64,000 nt of DNA from Rosa chinensis (taxonomy: Eukaryota > Streptophyta > Magnoliopsida > Rosales > Rosaceae). The DNA lies in contig NC_037089.1 in NCBI RefSeq assembly GCF_002994745.2, forward strand, positions 80,872,347-80,936,346. The letters are read 5' to 3'. A program made the position numbers and the translations under genes. Positions 24,619 to 32,974 of the stretch are shown here, piece by piece. The notes beneath the pieces were generated by a model. That model was given only the letters and a program-made list of their open reading frames with translations, had not been told where the DNA came from and did not search any database. How positions within the stretch are numbered: position 1 is the stretch's first letter; every line of letters begins with the position of its first letter.

Positions 24619-27585
24619 TCACATGTTCTCGTCAGTTTCTGAATTGTGACCAAGGACAAACGAGTCGTTATCTGCTTGGGCCATTCGAACAGTTGTTGCA
24701 TTGTCTTCGACATCTATATCAACATACATCTTGTAGTGGTTGTCTGTTTCAAGCTTTTCCACCCATCGTAAGCATGCCAGTGTCGAGTCTATTTCCTTTC
24801 TGGTAAGAGATAGGAATAGGTCACTGCTGACTACGTCAGGATGATCGTAAGCAGTGATAATAATTTTTTCTCCTGCTGCCAGGAAGGTATTATGGATATC
24901 TTCAGAGATGATCTTCTTGATATATTCTAGAGTCATGGCCTTCATCCATGGAATGCTTGAGTTTGGCTGGCCATTGTACCCTACACAGGCTGGTTGAAGA
25001 TATTTCCTTTGAATGATTCTCACATAATGATATGGAGGAATATATTCAACTTCACCGTTTGCCTTCTGTATCCATTCTGGAGGAGTGGATCTGAACTTCA
25101 GACGAAGTATACAGTCATTCTTTCTTATATTTTTGACTGTGTTGACAATGATAGGCGGCAAACCTTTGAGATCATCATTTGTTTTGGTCCATAGATTATG
25201 GACAAAACCATTTTCAACAAGCCAGAGCTTGTGTTCTTGAGGATGTTCACTCTGAACATTAACCAGGTATCTTCCAACATAAGGTCCTGAAACAATAAAG
25301 AGAGTTGGAGGAACTAGGTCTTCTGGATTATGTCTTCCTATCAGACTATGGAATTCATGCCAGTCTGATTCATTTAGTGCCATGATAGGAACCCTAGCAC
25401 TTTCTGGACTTTCAAGGAAGGAAATTTTTTCTTTTCTTACAGCACTCTGCTGCATATGACTTTCTTCAAATTGTGGTCTACCATTTTCGTAGAGTTCTTC
25501 AGCTAAGGCAAAGAGAGCTGGGAACATCAGACCACTGCTTCTTTCTTGAAAGGCAAATAAAAGATTATCCAGGATTGCCTTCTGGTGATAAGCTAGTCTC
25601 CTGCCAGTTCTGAACACAGGAGTATCAAAAGTTCTTAATTCATAATTAAAAACATTTATGACTCCAGTTGGAGTTGGTCTGCTTTTTGGCAAAGCAGCAG
25701 CCATCAACTGTCTTGATGAGCCTTTACCGTCTGTCGTTTGAGACGGGCTAGCCAATCTTTTACCCTGAGATTGATCAGTTGAGGCCAAGCCTTTTGGACT
25801 TAGCAGAAACCTTTTAAGGATTTTTTCTTTGGTTTCTATGGGCTCTTCTTCAGGTTCATGTTCTTTCCCTGTTCTTCTGCTTCTGGGATTACGACATTCG
25901 TCGTCTTCTTTTTGGCTGAACATTGCCATTTCCCTTGTCAATGCGTCTGGAAGATAATTCTTGTTTCCTGCAATTAATTCAACATTATAATCATATTGGT
26001 TAAGAAATAATTGCCAGTTTGCTAATCTTCCTCTATCAGCAGCTTTATCAAGTTTGAAATTTTTGAAATTCTTTACTCTGGCACAATCGGTGCGGACAGT
26101 AAAGGGTTTTCCAAGATAAGCTGGAGACTGTAAAATTGTTTTCTTGACAGCCAAGATTTCTTTTTCCCCTGTGGGATAATTTAGTTCTGCAGGGCTGAAC
26201 TTGCCACTACAAAATTTGCAGATTTTTTCAATGTTAGTTCCAGGCGCTCTAGCTAGAACAACACCGGACCAGTAATTATCACTCGCATCTGTCTGGAGGA
26301 TAATTTCATCGTTCTCTTCTGGTTGTTGCAGAGGAGGGAGGTTTTTGCAGAGATTTTTTATCTGCTTCACGATCTTTTCATCATCTTCTGTGAAGTTCCA
26401 TTTTCTTTTGGAACTTGTCTTAGGAGATAACATTGCTGTTAACCCTGAGATTTTAGGGATGAAATCTCTCCCATAATTTATGACACCAAGGAATCTCTCT
26501 AGACTCTTAGCATCAGGGATTTTATCTGGAAACTTCCAGATCTTCTCAAGGATGTGAGGTTGGAGCTTTATGACTCCATTCTTGATATTTATCCCTAGGA
26601 AATCAACTTCATCAAGGATAAAGAAGATTTTCTTCTCGCCTAGGATAATTCCATGCTGAACTATTAGCTTTACTACCTCATGGAGGTGTTTCATGTGTTA
26701 TTCTCTGGTTTTGGAGAATACCAGGATGTCATCTATGTAGACAACACAGAACTCCGCTACATGCTTGAAGATGTTGTCCATCTTTCTTTGGAAGATTGAG
26801 GGAGCTTGCTTTAGACCAAAAGGCATTACCAGCCATTCGTAATGACCTTGTGGTGTCCCAAATGCAGTGAGAGGTACACTCTCAGGATGCATCTTGACCT
26901 GCCAGAAACCCGACTTTGCATCGAATTTCGAAAAGACTTTGGCTCCTCTGAGCTGGTTGATCAGTACTCTTACTTGAGCGATCTGCTATCCGTCTTTGAC
27001 AGTCTTTTTATTGACATCTCTGTAGTCAATAACCATTCTAGCTTTTCCTCGTAGTTTCTCTGCATGATTTCTCACGTAGAATGCTGGAGCATGATGAGGG
27101 CTAGTTGAAGGTTGAATTAATCTCTTTTTCAGGAGATCTTCGATATCACTTCTGAATTCTTTTTTATCTTCCTCTTTGTACTGAGGAATGGCTTTGACAT
27201 GGCAGATAGCGTTCATGTCATGCAATCTTAATTCACAGACCACTGGGTCTTTTTCCCAGAACTTCTGAGGATTTGTATCTACATTCTGCTCTAGTAGTTT
27301 CTTGATTTTTTCAAGAGTGGGAATTTGCTGAGACTCAAGCTTATTCTGAAAGTGCTTGAGATTATGCTCATGGATGAAACTATCTTCTTCATCTTCACTA
27401 GTTTCTTCTTCTTCTGCAGATTCTTCAACAAGCAATTCTTCTTGTTGTTTGATTTGGAGTATGGGCTCAAATTTGGGTTTGTAAGGGGTAAGATCACCAC
27501 TATTCGGTTGCGATCTCTGATAGTGAGTAGTAAAACCGGGACCTACCACACTGAATGCATGTGTGAGTCGGTCTGCCCAAAACAC
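24619..27585 (-). pseudogene. Viral reverse transcriptase / RNase H frame with long C-terminal extension, broken by two stops
   Basis: One reading frame runs from 27585 to 24619 and is interrupted by stop codons at 26986-26988 and 26698-26700. The first part has an acidic stretch and then the RT start (ARMVIDYRDVN). The second has MPFGLKQAPSIFQ and the catalytic YIDD (26739-26728). The third has the RT thumb, an RNase H domain (LQTDASDNYWSG; LPDALTRE) and then about 400 residues that I do not recognise, with SGPYVGRYLV and YHYVRIIQRKYLQPACVG as landmarks. These relics replicate by reverse transcription in the living virus; with these stops this copy cannot make the enzyme. The extension has fully retained its frame, unlike the RT part. 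Confidence 0.85.
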
Positions 27586-27605
27586 CCGATCTCCTTTTCT
27601 GAAGC

Positions 27606-29123
27606 CTATTGCTTCCTCATCCTGATGAATCGTTGTTGGAGAATAAAATCATTTCCCAACAAGAAATCAGATCCTTGGCCTTCAGATTGCCAAACATTCT
27701 GGATGGTGAATGTTCCTCCACCAATGGTGATATGAACATTTTTTGCTACTTTCTTCATGGTGAGATGGCTTCCATCAAATGTGACACCAGTAGCTGACTT
27801 TTTCTTGTCTTCTTTCCAGAGTTCATCTGGAATTGCAAATCTCTTTGCAACAGTAAATCCCGATCCATTATCTACAAATGCATGTAGATGATATTTTCTG
27901 TGATCAGGGAATTTTAGTCCAATCTCTATGTAGTTGCTGTATCTACTTGTAGAGACGACTTTTGACTGATGAAGCTCATTTTCTTGAGCTTGTTCCTTTG
28001 GAATGAATGGTTTACATTCTTCTGGAACATTTTCCTGATTGGGTGATTTATCAAAACTAGAAGGTTTTGTATTATCATCCCAGTCTGTAGGAGTTATCTC
28101 TTTGCTGTCTGGATTACTGAACCATGACGGAGGGTCATATCTGACTTTATAATCAAACTTGCCCGATGGTTGGCCAAGTAGATCCCATGTGTCAGTAACC
28201 TCTTGTCGTTCTAAGAGATGAACAACTTCTGGTGGTTTTACCAGTTCAACATTTTCTGGTATTTCAACCAGTTCAATATCTTCATCGATGTTTTTGTTAC
28301 CGATGATTTCTTCCTTTATTTCTGAGGAAGATGGGTCCATGGTTTCCTGGAACAGAGTTTCAACTTTTTTCGCATTTTTCTCAGCAAAATATTTTTCATA
28401 TTCTTGCTCAACCAACCGGCTAACAAGACCATTCTTGGTTTTTCTTCTTGCTTCAGCTATGAAGCATTCTTTGTGATAAGTCTTCTTAGACTCTTCGCAG
28501 AACATAGGGAAACCATTCTTTTCGTGACAAAAGCAGTAGTCACAAACGAATGTACCAGGGTTCACCTGGTAAGAAGACATGAAGGATTCTGTCTTGCTTT
28601 CTTCCCAGTTTTTGATTTTCAAAACATTCATTTGTCTGGATTCGAAGTACTCTACTTCAGAATCTATCTCAGACTCCTCTGATGATTTTTCTTCTTCAGA
28701 CCAGGCAGAGTAGACTGACCTGTCATGATCTTCATCATCAGAATAGGCTATTTCGTAGCCTTTCATGTTTGCTACTTCTACTATTTGCTCGTATTCTTCA
28801 AAGAGAGCCTTAGTAGATCTTTTCCTTTTCTGGGCATTCATTGGCATAGTGCCCTTCAGCTTTACATAACCAACATCTGCAAGCTTTCTTGCTTGGTTGT
28901 TTATGTTGATGAATATTCTTCTTTTTCTTGAAGAATTTCTTTTTTGGATCTTCATCATGTCGCTTCTTGTAATTGGAACTTCTCTTGAATTTCCAATTTT
29001 TCTTCTGATTACTCTTTTTGAATTTTTTAGAGAAATATTTTTCTTTCTTTTTTCTGTGGAATTTGGATTCATGACATCCCCAGTTTGTGGGCATATCCAG
29101 TATTCCATAACAGAAATTTTCAA
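27606..29123 (-). CDS. Viral protease ORF (retropepsin-like) with upstream Cys/His cluster; endogenous relic
   Basis: Open for 505 codons. Landmarks: an acidic Ser/Glu/Asp-rich region (about residues 120-165), a Cys/His cluster at about residues 190-222 (CDYCFC, then FC, then YHKEC), and a retropepsin-type active-site motif FVDNGSG with Asp at about residue 418 and the hydrophobic flap/closing region LLGNDF near the end. The 5' part overlaps the movement/coat ORF in another frame, so true translation probably begins near 28850-28900 or by frameshift. The frame ends just before the RT frame begins in a different phase, a likely indel near 27606-27640. Confidence 0.75.
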   Translation of the reverse strand: MKISVMEYWICPQTGDVMNPNSTEKRKKNISLKNSKRVIRRKIGNSREVPITRSDMMKIQKRNSSRKRRIFININNQARKLADVGYVKLKGTMPMNAQKRKRSTKALFEEYEQIVEVANMKGYEIAYSDDEDHDRSVYSAWSEEEKSSEESEIDSEVEYFESRQMNVLKIKNWEESKTESFMSSYQVNPGTFVCDYCFCHEKNGFPMFCEESKKTYHKECFIAEARRKTKNGLVSRLVEQEYEKYFAEKNAKKVETLFQETMDPSSSEIKEEIIGNKNIDEDIELVEIPENVELVKPPEVVHLLERQEVTDTWDLLGQPSGKFDYKVRYDPPSWFSNPDSKEITPTDWDDNTKPSSFDKSPNQENVPEECKPFIPKEQAQENELHQSKVVSTSRYSNYIEIGLKFPDHRKYHLHAFVDNGSGFTVAKRFAIPDELWKEDKKKSATGVTFDGSHLTMKKVAKNVHITIGGGTFTIQNVWQSEGQGSDFLLGNDFILQQRFIRMRKQ

Positions 29124-30987
29124 CTCCTTTGAGTTGCTTTTTGGCCATCTTAGCTCTAAGATTGGCTTTGCATTGCTCCTTCAGTAATTGCCGGATTCTG
29201 TCTGCAATTCCTCCAACTGAAAATCTTTCAATTGGTTTTTCAGCTATGCTTTCTCTCACAGCTGTCCTCCATGGTTCAGGGAGCTTTCTGTGCAACAGAT
29301 TAACTAGATCAGTATTTTCTAGTTCACCAATTGTACAGTAATATTCTTGAAATTCATTCAGGTATTTTTCGAAATATCTCATGTCGCAGATTTTGAGGGC
29401 ATAGATATTCGATTTTGCCGTTTCTTTGGCTTTCTCACTCAGATTTGAGAGATCTCCACAGAACTGATCATACAGGGGTACTGCAAAATCATACGGAGAT
29501 TTTGAATTTTTGATTTCCTCAAGCCAGTCTCTTCCTCTGGCAGTCTCTTTGAAAGATAGGTAGTACTTTTTTGCCACTCCAGTGAGAGTAGTTTCATAGT
29601 ACACCTGCAAATCTGGTGCTTCAAATTTGCCAAGGGTAAGTGCAGAAGCCATCATCAGGCTGTCTACCCATTGGTCAATGGTTTTTCTTTTGTCTAGACT
29701 CTTGTCTAGATTTAACCAGATGCCATAGTTTGTGATAGGAACTCTTGGCAGATTGTCCTCTGGGACAAATCTTTGGGAATTTCTTTCCCCTTTTTTACCC
29801 GTGGGGGCTTTCTGAACTGAGAGTTTTAGTTTCCCTTTTTCTCTGCTAATGAAAGTTCTGGAGCTTTCTCCTTCTTCCATTTCAATATCTTGATAAGGAA
29901 AGACTTTTCTTGTCTTTCTGAATTTAAATTCTTTCATTTCTTCGATTAGTTTTTCTAATCGTTCAGGATTTTCACAATTCTCAGCTTCTTCATAAAGATC
30001 ATAGAGCCTCTCAGCTCTGAGCATTTGGACTGGTCTGTTTAGATCAGCTTCTAGATCTTCTTCTGATATTGGTTCTTCAATAGTAGGTTTTGTACCACTG
30101 ACACTAGTTTCTCTAGTGCTGTAGCTTCTTCTCAGAAGACTGCTGTTTATCCTGAGGTTCTCAGGACAGGCATCACTTTTCCTGTGATTGTCGAAGTTGA
30201 GGCTGATTTCTCCAGTTCTTCTACTCTCGTAGATTTTTGCTTTTGCTCTTTCCGGTTGCTTTCTTGGACCGGATAATTTCCATTCAATAGGAAATGTTAC
30301 TTCATTCCAAGTAACTTTGTGGATCTGCTGTGAATGGTTCTTTTGATTGGTGAGGAATCCAGTAGTAAGACCTGAGATATTTGTAATCCTTGTCTTAGGG
30401 GCTACTGTGGTACTCATCAATTTATAGTATATCCTGTATACTATTGCGAGTTCTTGCATATCTTCTTTCATGGATATGCCATCTGTCTTGACTCTCAGTC
30501 TGAGACAGTGAGCTGCATCTTTCAAGCTGGTGGTGAAGTTGGGGAAGCAGTTGAAATAAGCTACTTGATCGCATAAGGATGCTTCGAGTGTTCCCAACAG
30601 ACTAGCTTGGAAGTCTGTTAACCTGTTGTCCTGTAGAACACATAGGACTGAACAGTTTATACCTTCACGAGCAAGCAGATTTATGCCTACTTGGACTGCT
30701 CCAATATGCATAAATTGATATTTTTTTGCTTGTGCTCTGGCAACTTCTGCTGGAGTGATCAGTAGAAGATCAGTCTCTCCACCTGCTGTTGCTGGGGTTG
30801 TAATCTCTAGTAGTTTGAAATAATGGCTATCCATTAAATCAAATTTTCCTCTTTTGTAGATCTGTTTAAAATCTAACTTTGGAATTGAGGAATTTTTCAC
30901 TTCTTGTTCAATCTCATTGAACTCAAATTCTTCAGCATTTAGGAGTTGTACTCCTTTCTTTTTTCCAAAGATACTTAACATCTTCAT
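28810..30987 (-). CDS. Viral movement protein / coat protein ORF with CCHC zinc knuckle; endogenous relic
   Basis: Open for 725 codons. Residues about 40-250 look like a 30K-superfamily movement protein (VLCVLQDNRLTDFQ with the conserved Asp region; LKDAAHCLRLRV). The middle is acidic. Residues about 430-640 fit a coat protein core (LVNLLHRKLPEPWR), then a Lys-rich tail and a CCHC knuckle, CWLCKAEGHYANEC, residues 705-718. Its ATG overlaps the stop of the coiled-coil ORF by ATGA (30984-30987), a compact arrangement usual in these viruses. Movement and coat functions fused in one ORF narrows the possible genera. The frame is intact, but the copy as a whole is broken downstream. Confidence 0.8.
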   Translation of the reverse strand: MKMLSIFGKKKGVQLLNAEEFEFNEIEQEVKNSSIPKLDFKQIYKRGKFDLMDSHYFKLLEITTPATAGGETDLLLITPAEVARAQAKKYQFMHIGAVQVGINLLAREGINCSVLCVLQDNRLTDFQASLLGTLEASLCDQVAYFNCFPNFTTSLKDAAHCLRLRVKTDGISMKEDMQELAIVYRIYYKLMSTTVAPKTRITNISGLTTGFLTNQKNHSQQIHKVTWNEVTFPIEWKLSGPRKQPERAKAKIYESRRTGEISLNFDNHRKSDACPENLRINSSLLRRSYSTRETSVSGTKPTIEEPISEEDLEADLNRPVQMLRAERLYDLYEEAENCENPERLEKLIEEMKEFKFRKTRKVFPYQDIEMEEGESSRTFISREKGKLKLSVQKAPTGKKGERNSQRFVPEDNLPRVPITNYGIWLNLDKSLDKRKTIDQWVDSLMMASALTLGKFEAPDLQVYYETTLTGVAKKYYLSFKETARGRDWLEEIKNSKSPYDFAVPLYDQFCGDLSNLSEKAKETAKSNIYALKICDMRYFEKYLNEFQEYYCTIGELENTDLVNLLHRKLPEPWRTAVRESIAEKPIERFSVGGIADRIRQLLKEQCKANLRAKMAKKQLKGVENFCYGILDMPTNWGCHESKFHRKKKEKYFSKKFKKSNQKKNWKFKRSSNYKKRHDEDPKKKFFKKKKNIHQHKQPSKKACRCWLCKAEGHYANECPEKEKIY

Positions 30988-31406
30988 TTCTCTTTTTTTT
31001 CCGGGTTTTCATACCGGATACTAGTCTGACTAGTAGATGGTTCCAGAAAAATCATGTTAGGAACACGATTTGTGTCTGGTTTCTCTAATGGTTTGAATCC
31101 ATTAGTCTTCTTTTTTACTGTAGGCACTTTCTTGTCCTTCAGTATTTTTGTCATAGAATCCAGCGTTTTTTGCTGTTCATTGATTTTTCTACTGACGACT
31201 GTCAGCTTTTCTTCTTCCGTTTTTGGAAGTTCCTTAATATAATCCAGTTTGTTTTCCAAGCTTTCCAATTGGTGGATTATAGTAGGTAGTTTTTCTAGAT
31301 GTATTTGACATCTAGATACTTCTAGTAACAGCTTCTGATATTTCTCATCAGAAGATTTTAGTAGAGAATTTATCTTCTCTAATAATAATTCTGACATTGT
31401 CCCCAT
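30984..31406 (-). CDS. Small viral coiled-coil ORF; endogenous relic
   Basis: 140 residues, Leu/Glu/Lys-rich with heptad-like spacing through about residues 5-90 (LLLEKINSLLKSSDEKYQKL; LENKLDYIKEL), so probably a coiled coil, then a Lys/Pro-rich tail. Small coiled-coil proteins upstream of the structural genes occur in several caulimovirid genera as virion-associated proteins; that role is inferred from position and form only. It starts about 30 bp after the primer site and overlaps the next ORF by ATGA. Confidence 0.65.
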   Translation of the reverse strand: MGTMSELLLEKINSLLKSSDEKYQKLLLEVSRCQIHLEKLPTIIHQLESLENKLDYIKELPKTEEEKLTVVSRKINEQQKTLDSMTKILKDKKVPTVKKKTNGFKPLEKPDTNRVPNMIFLEPSTSQTSIRYENPEKKEK

Positions 31407-31436
31407 TAAGGAGGGGTTCTCCTTGAGCTATTTTTA

Positions 31437-31451
31437 CAAGCTCTGATACCA
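31437..31451 (-). other. tRNA-iMet primer binding site of the viral relic
   Basis: The minus strand reads TGGTATCAGAGCTTG; TGGTATCAGAGC is the sequence complementary to the 3' end of plant initiator methionine tRNA, used by Caulimoviridae to prime minus-strand DNA. It lies between the 63-residue ORF and the 140-residue ORF. Confidence 0.85.
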
Positions 31452-31463
31452 GCGATTGCGGAT

Positions 31464-31655
31464 CTAACCAATGCTCAAATAATCAAGTGGTTTTTGTTCT
31501 ATCTCTAGAACATATAAAAGATTATCAATATCTTCTTCTAATTTATAGATCCTAGTTTGGAGTCTATAAATGATATCCCAATAGTTGGGAGTTTCTTTGT
31601 TAAGACTATCTCTATAGTCTTTCAGCTTTTTCAATTTTTCTCTTTCTTTTTTCAA
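31464..31655 (-). CDS. Short charged ORF upstream of the viral primer site
   Basis: 63 residues, very rich in Lys/Glu/Leu and probably helical (KKEREKLKKLKDY; LQTRIYKLEEDIDNLL). It ends 12 bp before the primer site, so in the circular genome it would be a leader ORF or the last ORF before the genome origin. I do not recognise a family. Confidence 0.4.
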   Translation of the reverse strand: MKKEREKLKKLKDYRDSLNKETPNYWDIIYRLQTRIYKLEEDIDNLLYVLEIEQKPLDYLSIG

Positions 31656-32974
31656 TTCTTTGCTAGTATTTTTACAGACTGCAACTAATTCAAGTCAATC
31701 AACGATCGAAATTATGAATAGTAAAATTTACTGTTTACCGTCGAATGGAGGATACAATTCTGCTGCAATTATATTTAGACAAATAAATTCAAGATGGGCC
31801 CACCACGTTTCATAAAAAAAAAAGGAAACAAAAGAATAGTAAAAGCTATAGAAAGGGGTATTAATGGGATAAATATTAAGTGAAAGGAATAGTTGGGAGA
31901 AAAAGAGAAAACTTTTGTGTGAGTGGGGTTGAAAATAAGTTGGTGGAGTGTATGAGGTTGTATTTGATATTCTATGGGTAAGTGGTCATTATCCCATTAA
32001 TATAAGACCATTGAAACATGTCTTAGACATTGGGAATTTGCTCAATACCCCGAAATGTAACCATCTAAATTGACTAATGACACTCACACGTAGGAGATTT
32101 TGAGCTCAAGCCTAGATATCAATTTATGAGATTTTACAAGTTCTTATGAACCTTAAAGACTTCATTTTCATCAAAATTGTGTCTTAACACCCGCTTTGTG
32201 TTTGGTCCGATCTGAGCCAAAAGTCCAAAACCCTTTGTAATGGATTTTGTCACACATTTGGTCCAATTTAAAGCTTAGAAATTAGGCAAATTCATTTTTG
32301 TTGAAAACTGAAAGTTTCCATGACCCATCCAAGACATTTGAGATATGTCCATTTGAACAGATGGCAAGTGCTTTGCATACAAGAAACTGCAAAAACTAGT
32401 GCAAAATAGGGACCTGTCCATAATGAGCTTATTAGTTCTTTCAAACCTCTCATTACTTCGGAGCCCCGTTAACAATAATCAGGTTACCAGGCCTAATTCG
32501 GCTTGCAGCAACTCCGAAACTTATTCTTGAATGATAATTACTATACATGAAAACCAATTTGGACGAGTACATAATTAACAATGCTAAGGCATTAATTTAT
32601 CATCGGAACGGAGCTAAGAATAATGATTCTTTAATTTTAAACTAGAAATTGGTGATGAAAGAGCTTGAACAACAGAAGATCAAACAAAAAAAGGGAAAAG
32701 AAAAAAAAAGGTCGGAGTATAGACAAATTGCCTGTGCCCATTTGAATAGTTCAAATGTCTAGCAAATCACATTCACATTTGTAGACTTGTAGCATGCTTA
32801 TTTTTGAAAATGCCATGTAACAAAATAGAGAGAACCTATAACATATTTATGGGAACAAAAAATACACGGGCCTTAAAGCTCTCCCCAAAGGCGACAATAA
32901 GCAATAAAATATTCCAAGATCAAATCGATCATGAAAGTCGATGATGATGAAATAATTAACGCACAGAAGAACAT
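31656..32974. other. Intergenic: right flank of viral relic and MPP-beta 3' region
   Basis: No gene seen. It contains a 13-bp perfect inverted repeat (see next entry). The right boundary of the viral insertion should lie near 31.7-31.8 kb, but I see no target duplication. Confidence 0.5.
31860..32001. repeat. Short inverted repeat, possible MITE or hairpin
   Basis: ATTAATGGGATAA at 31860-31872 and its exact complement TTATCCCATTAAT at 31989-32001 enclose 116 bp without an ORF. Size and form suggest a small MITE remnant, but no flanking duplication is clear. Confidence 0.4.

Larger units (their letters stand above)
24300..31690 (-). mobile_element. Endogenous caulimovirid (pararetrovirus) insertion, about one genome length, degraded
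   Basis: Minus-strand order: small ORF, tRNA-iMet primer site, coiled-coil ORF, movement/coat ORF, protease ORF, RT/RNase H frame with C-terminal extension, then a TATA-type promoter. This gene order, a 30K-like movement region, a CCHC coat knuckle and the absence of LTRs and integrase identify the family Caulimoviridae. The length (about 7.4 kb) fits one viral genome. In the circular form the promoter at 24.4 kb would read across the junction toward the primer site at 31.4 kb, so the linear copy appears opened in the leader. Breaks: in-frame stops at 26986-26988 and 26698-26700, and a frame change between the protease and RT frames near 27606-27640. Genus not assigned; outer ends are approximate. 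Confidence 0.85.

Noticed and set aside
24300..31690. Interpretation of the viral relic as an LTR retrotransposon because it has a tRNA-iMet primer site
   Set aside because: No LTR-like direct repeats, no integrase, and a movement-protein region is present.
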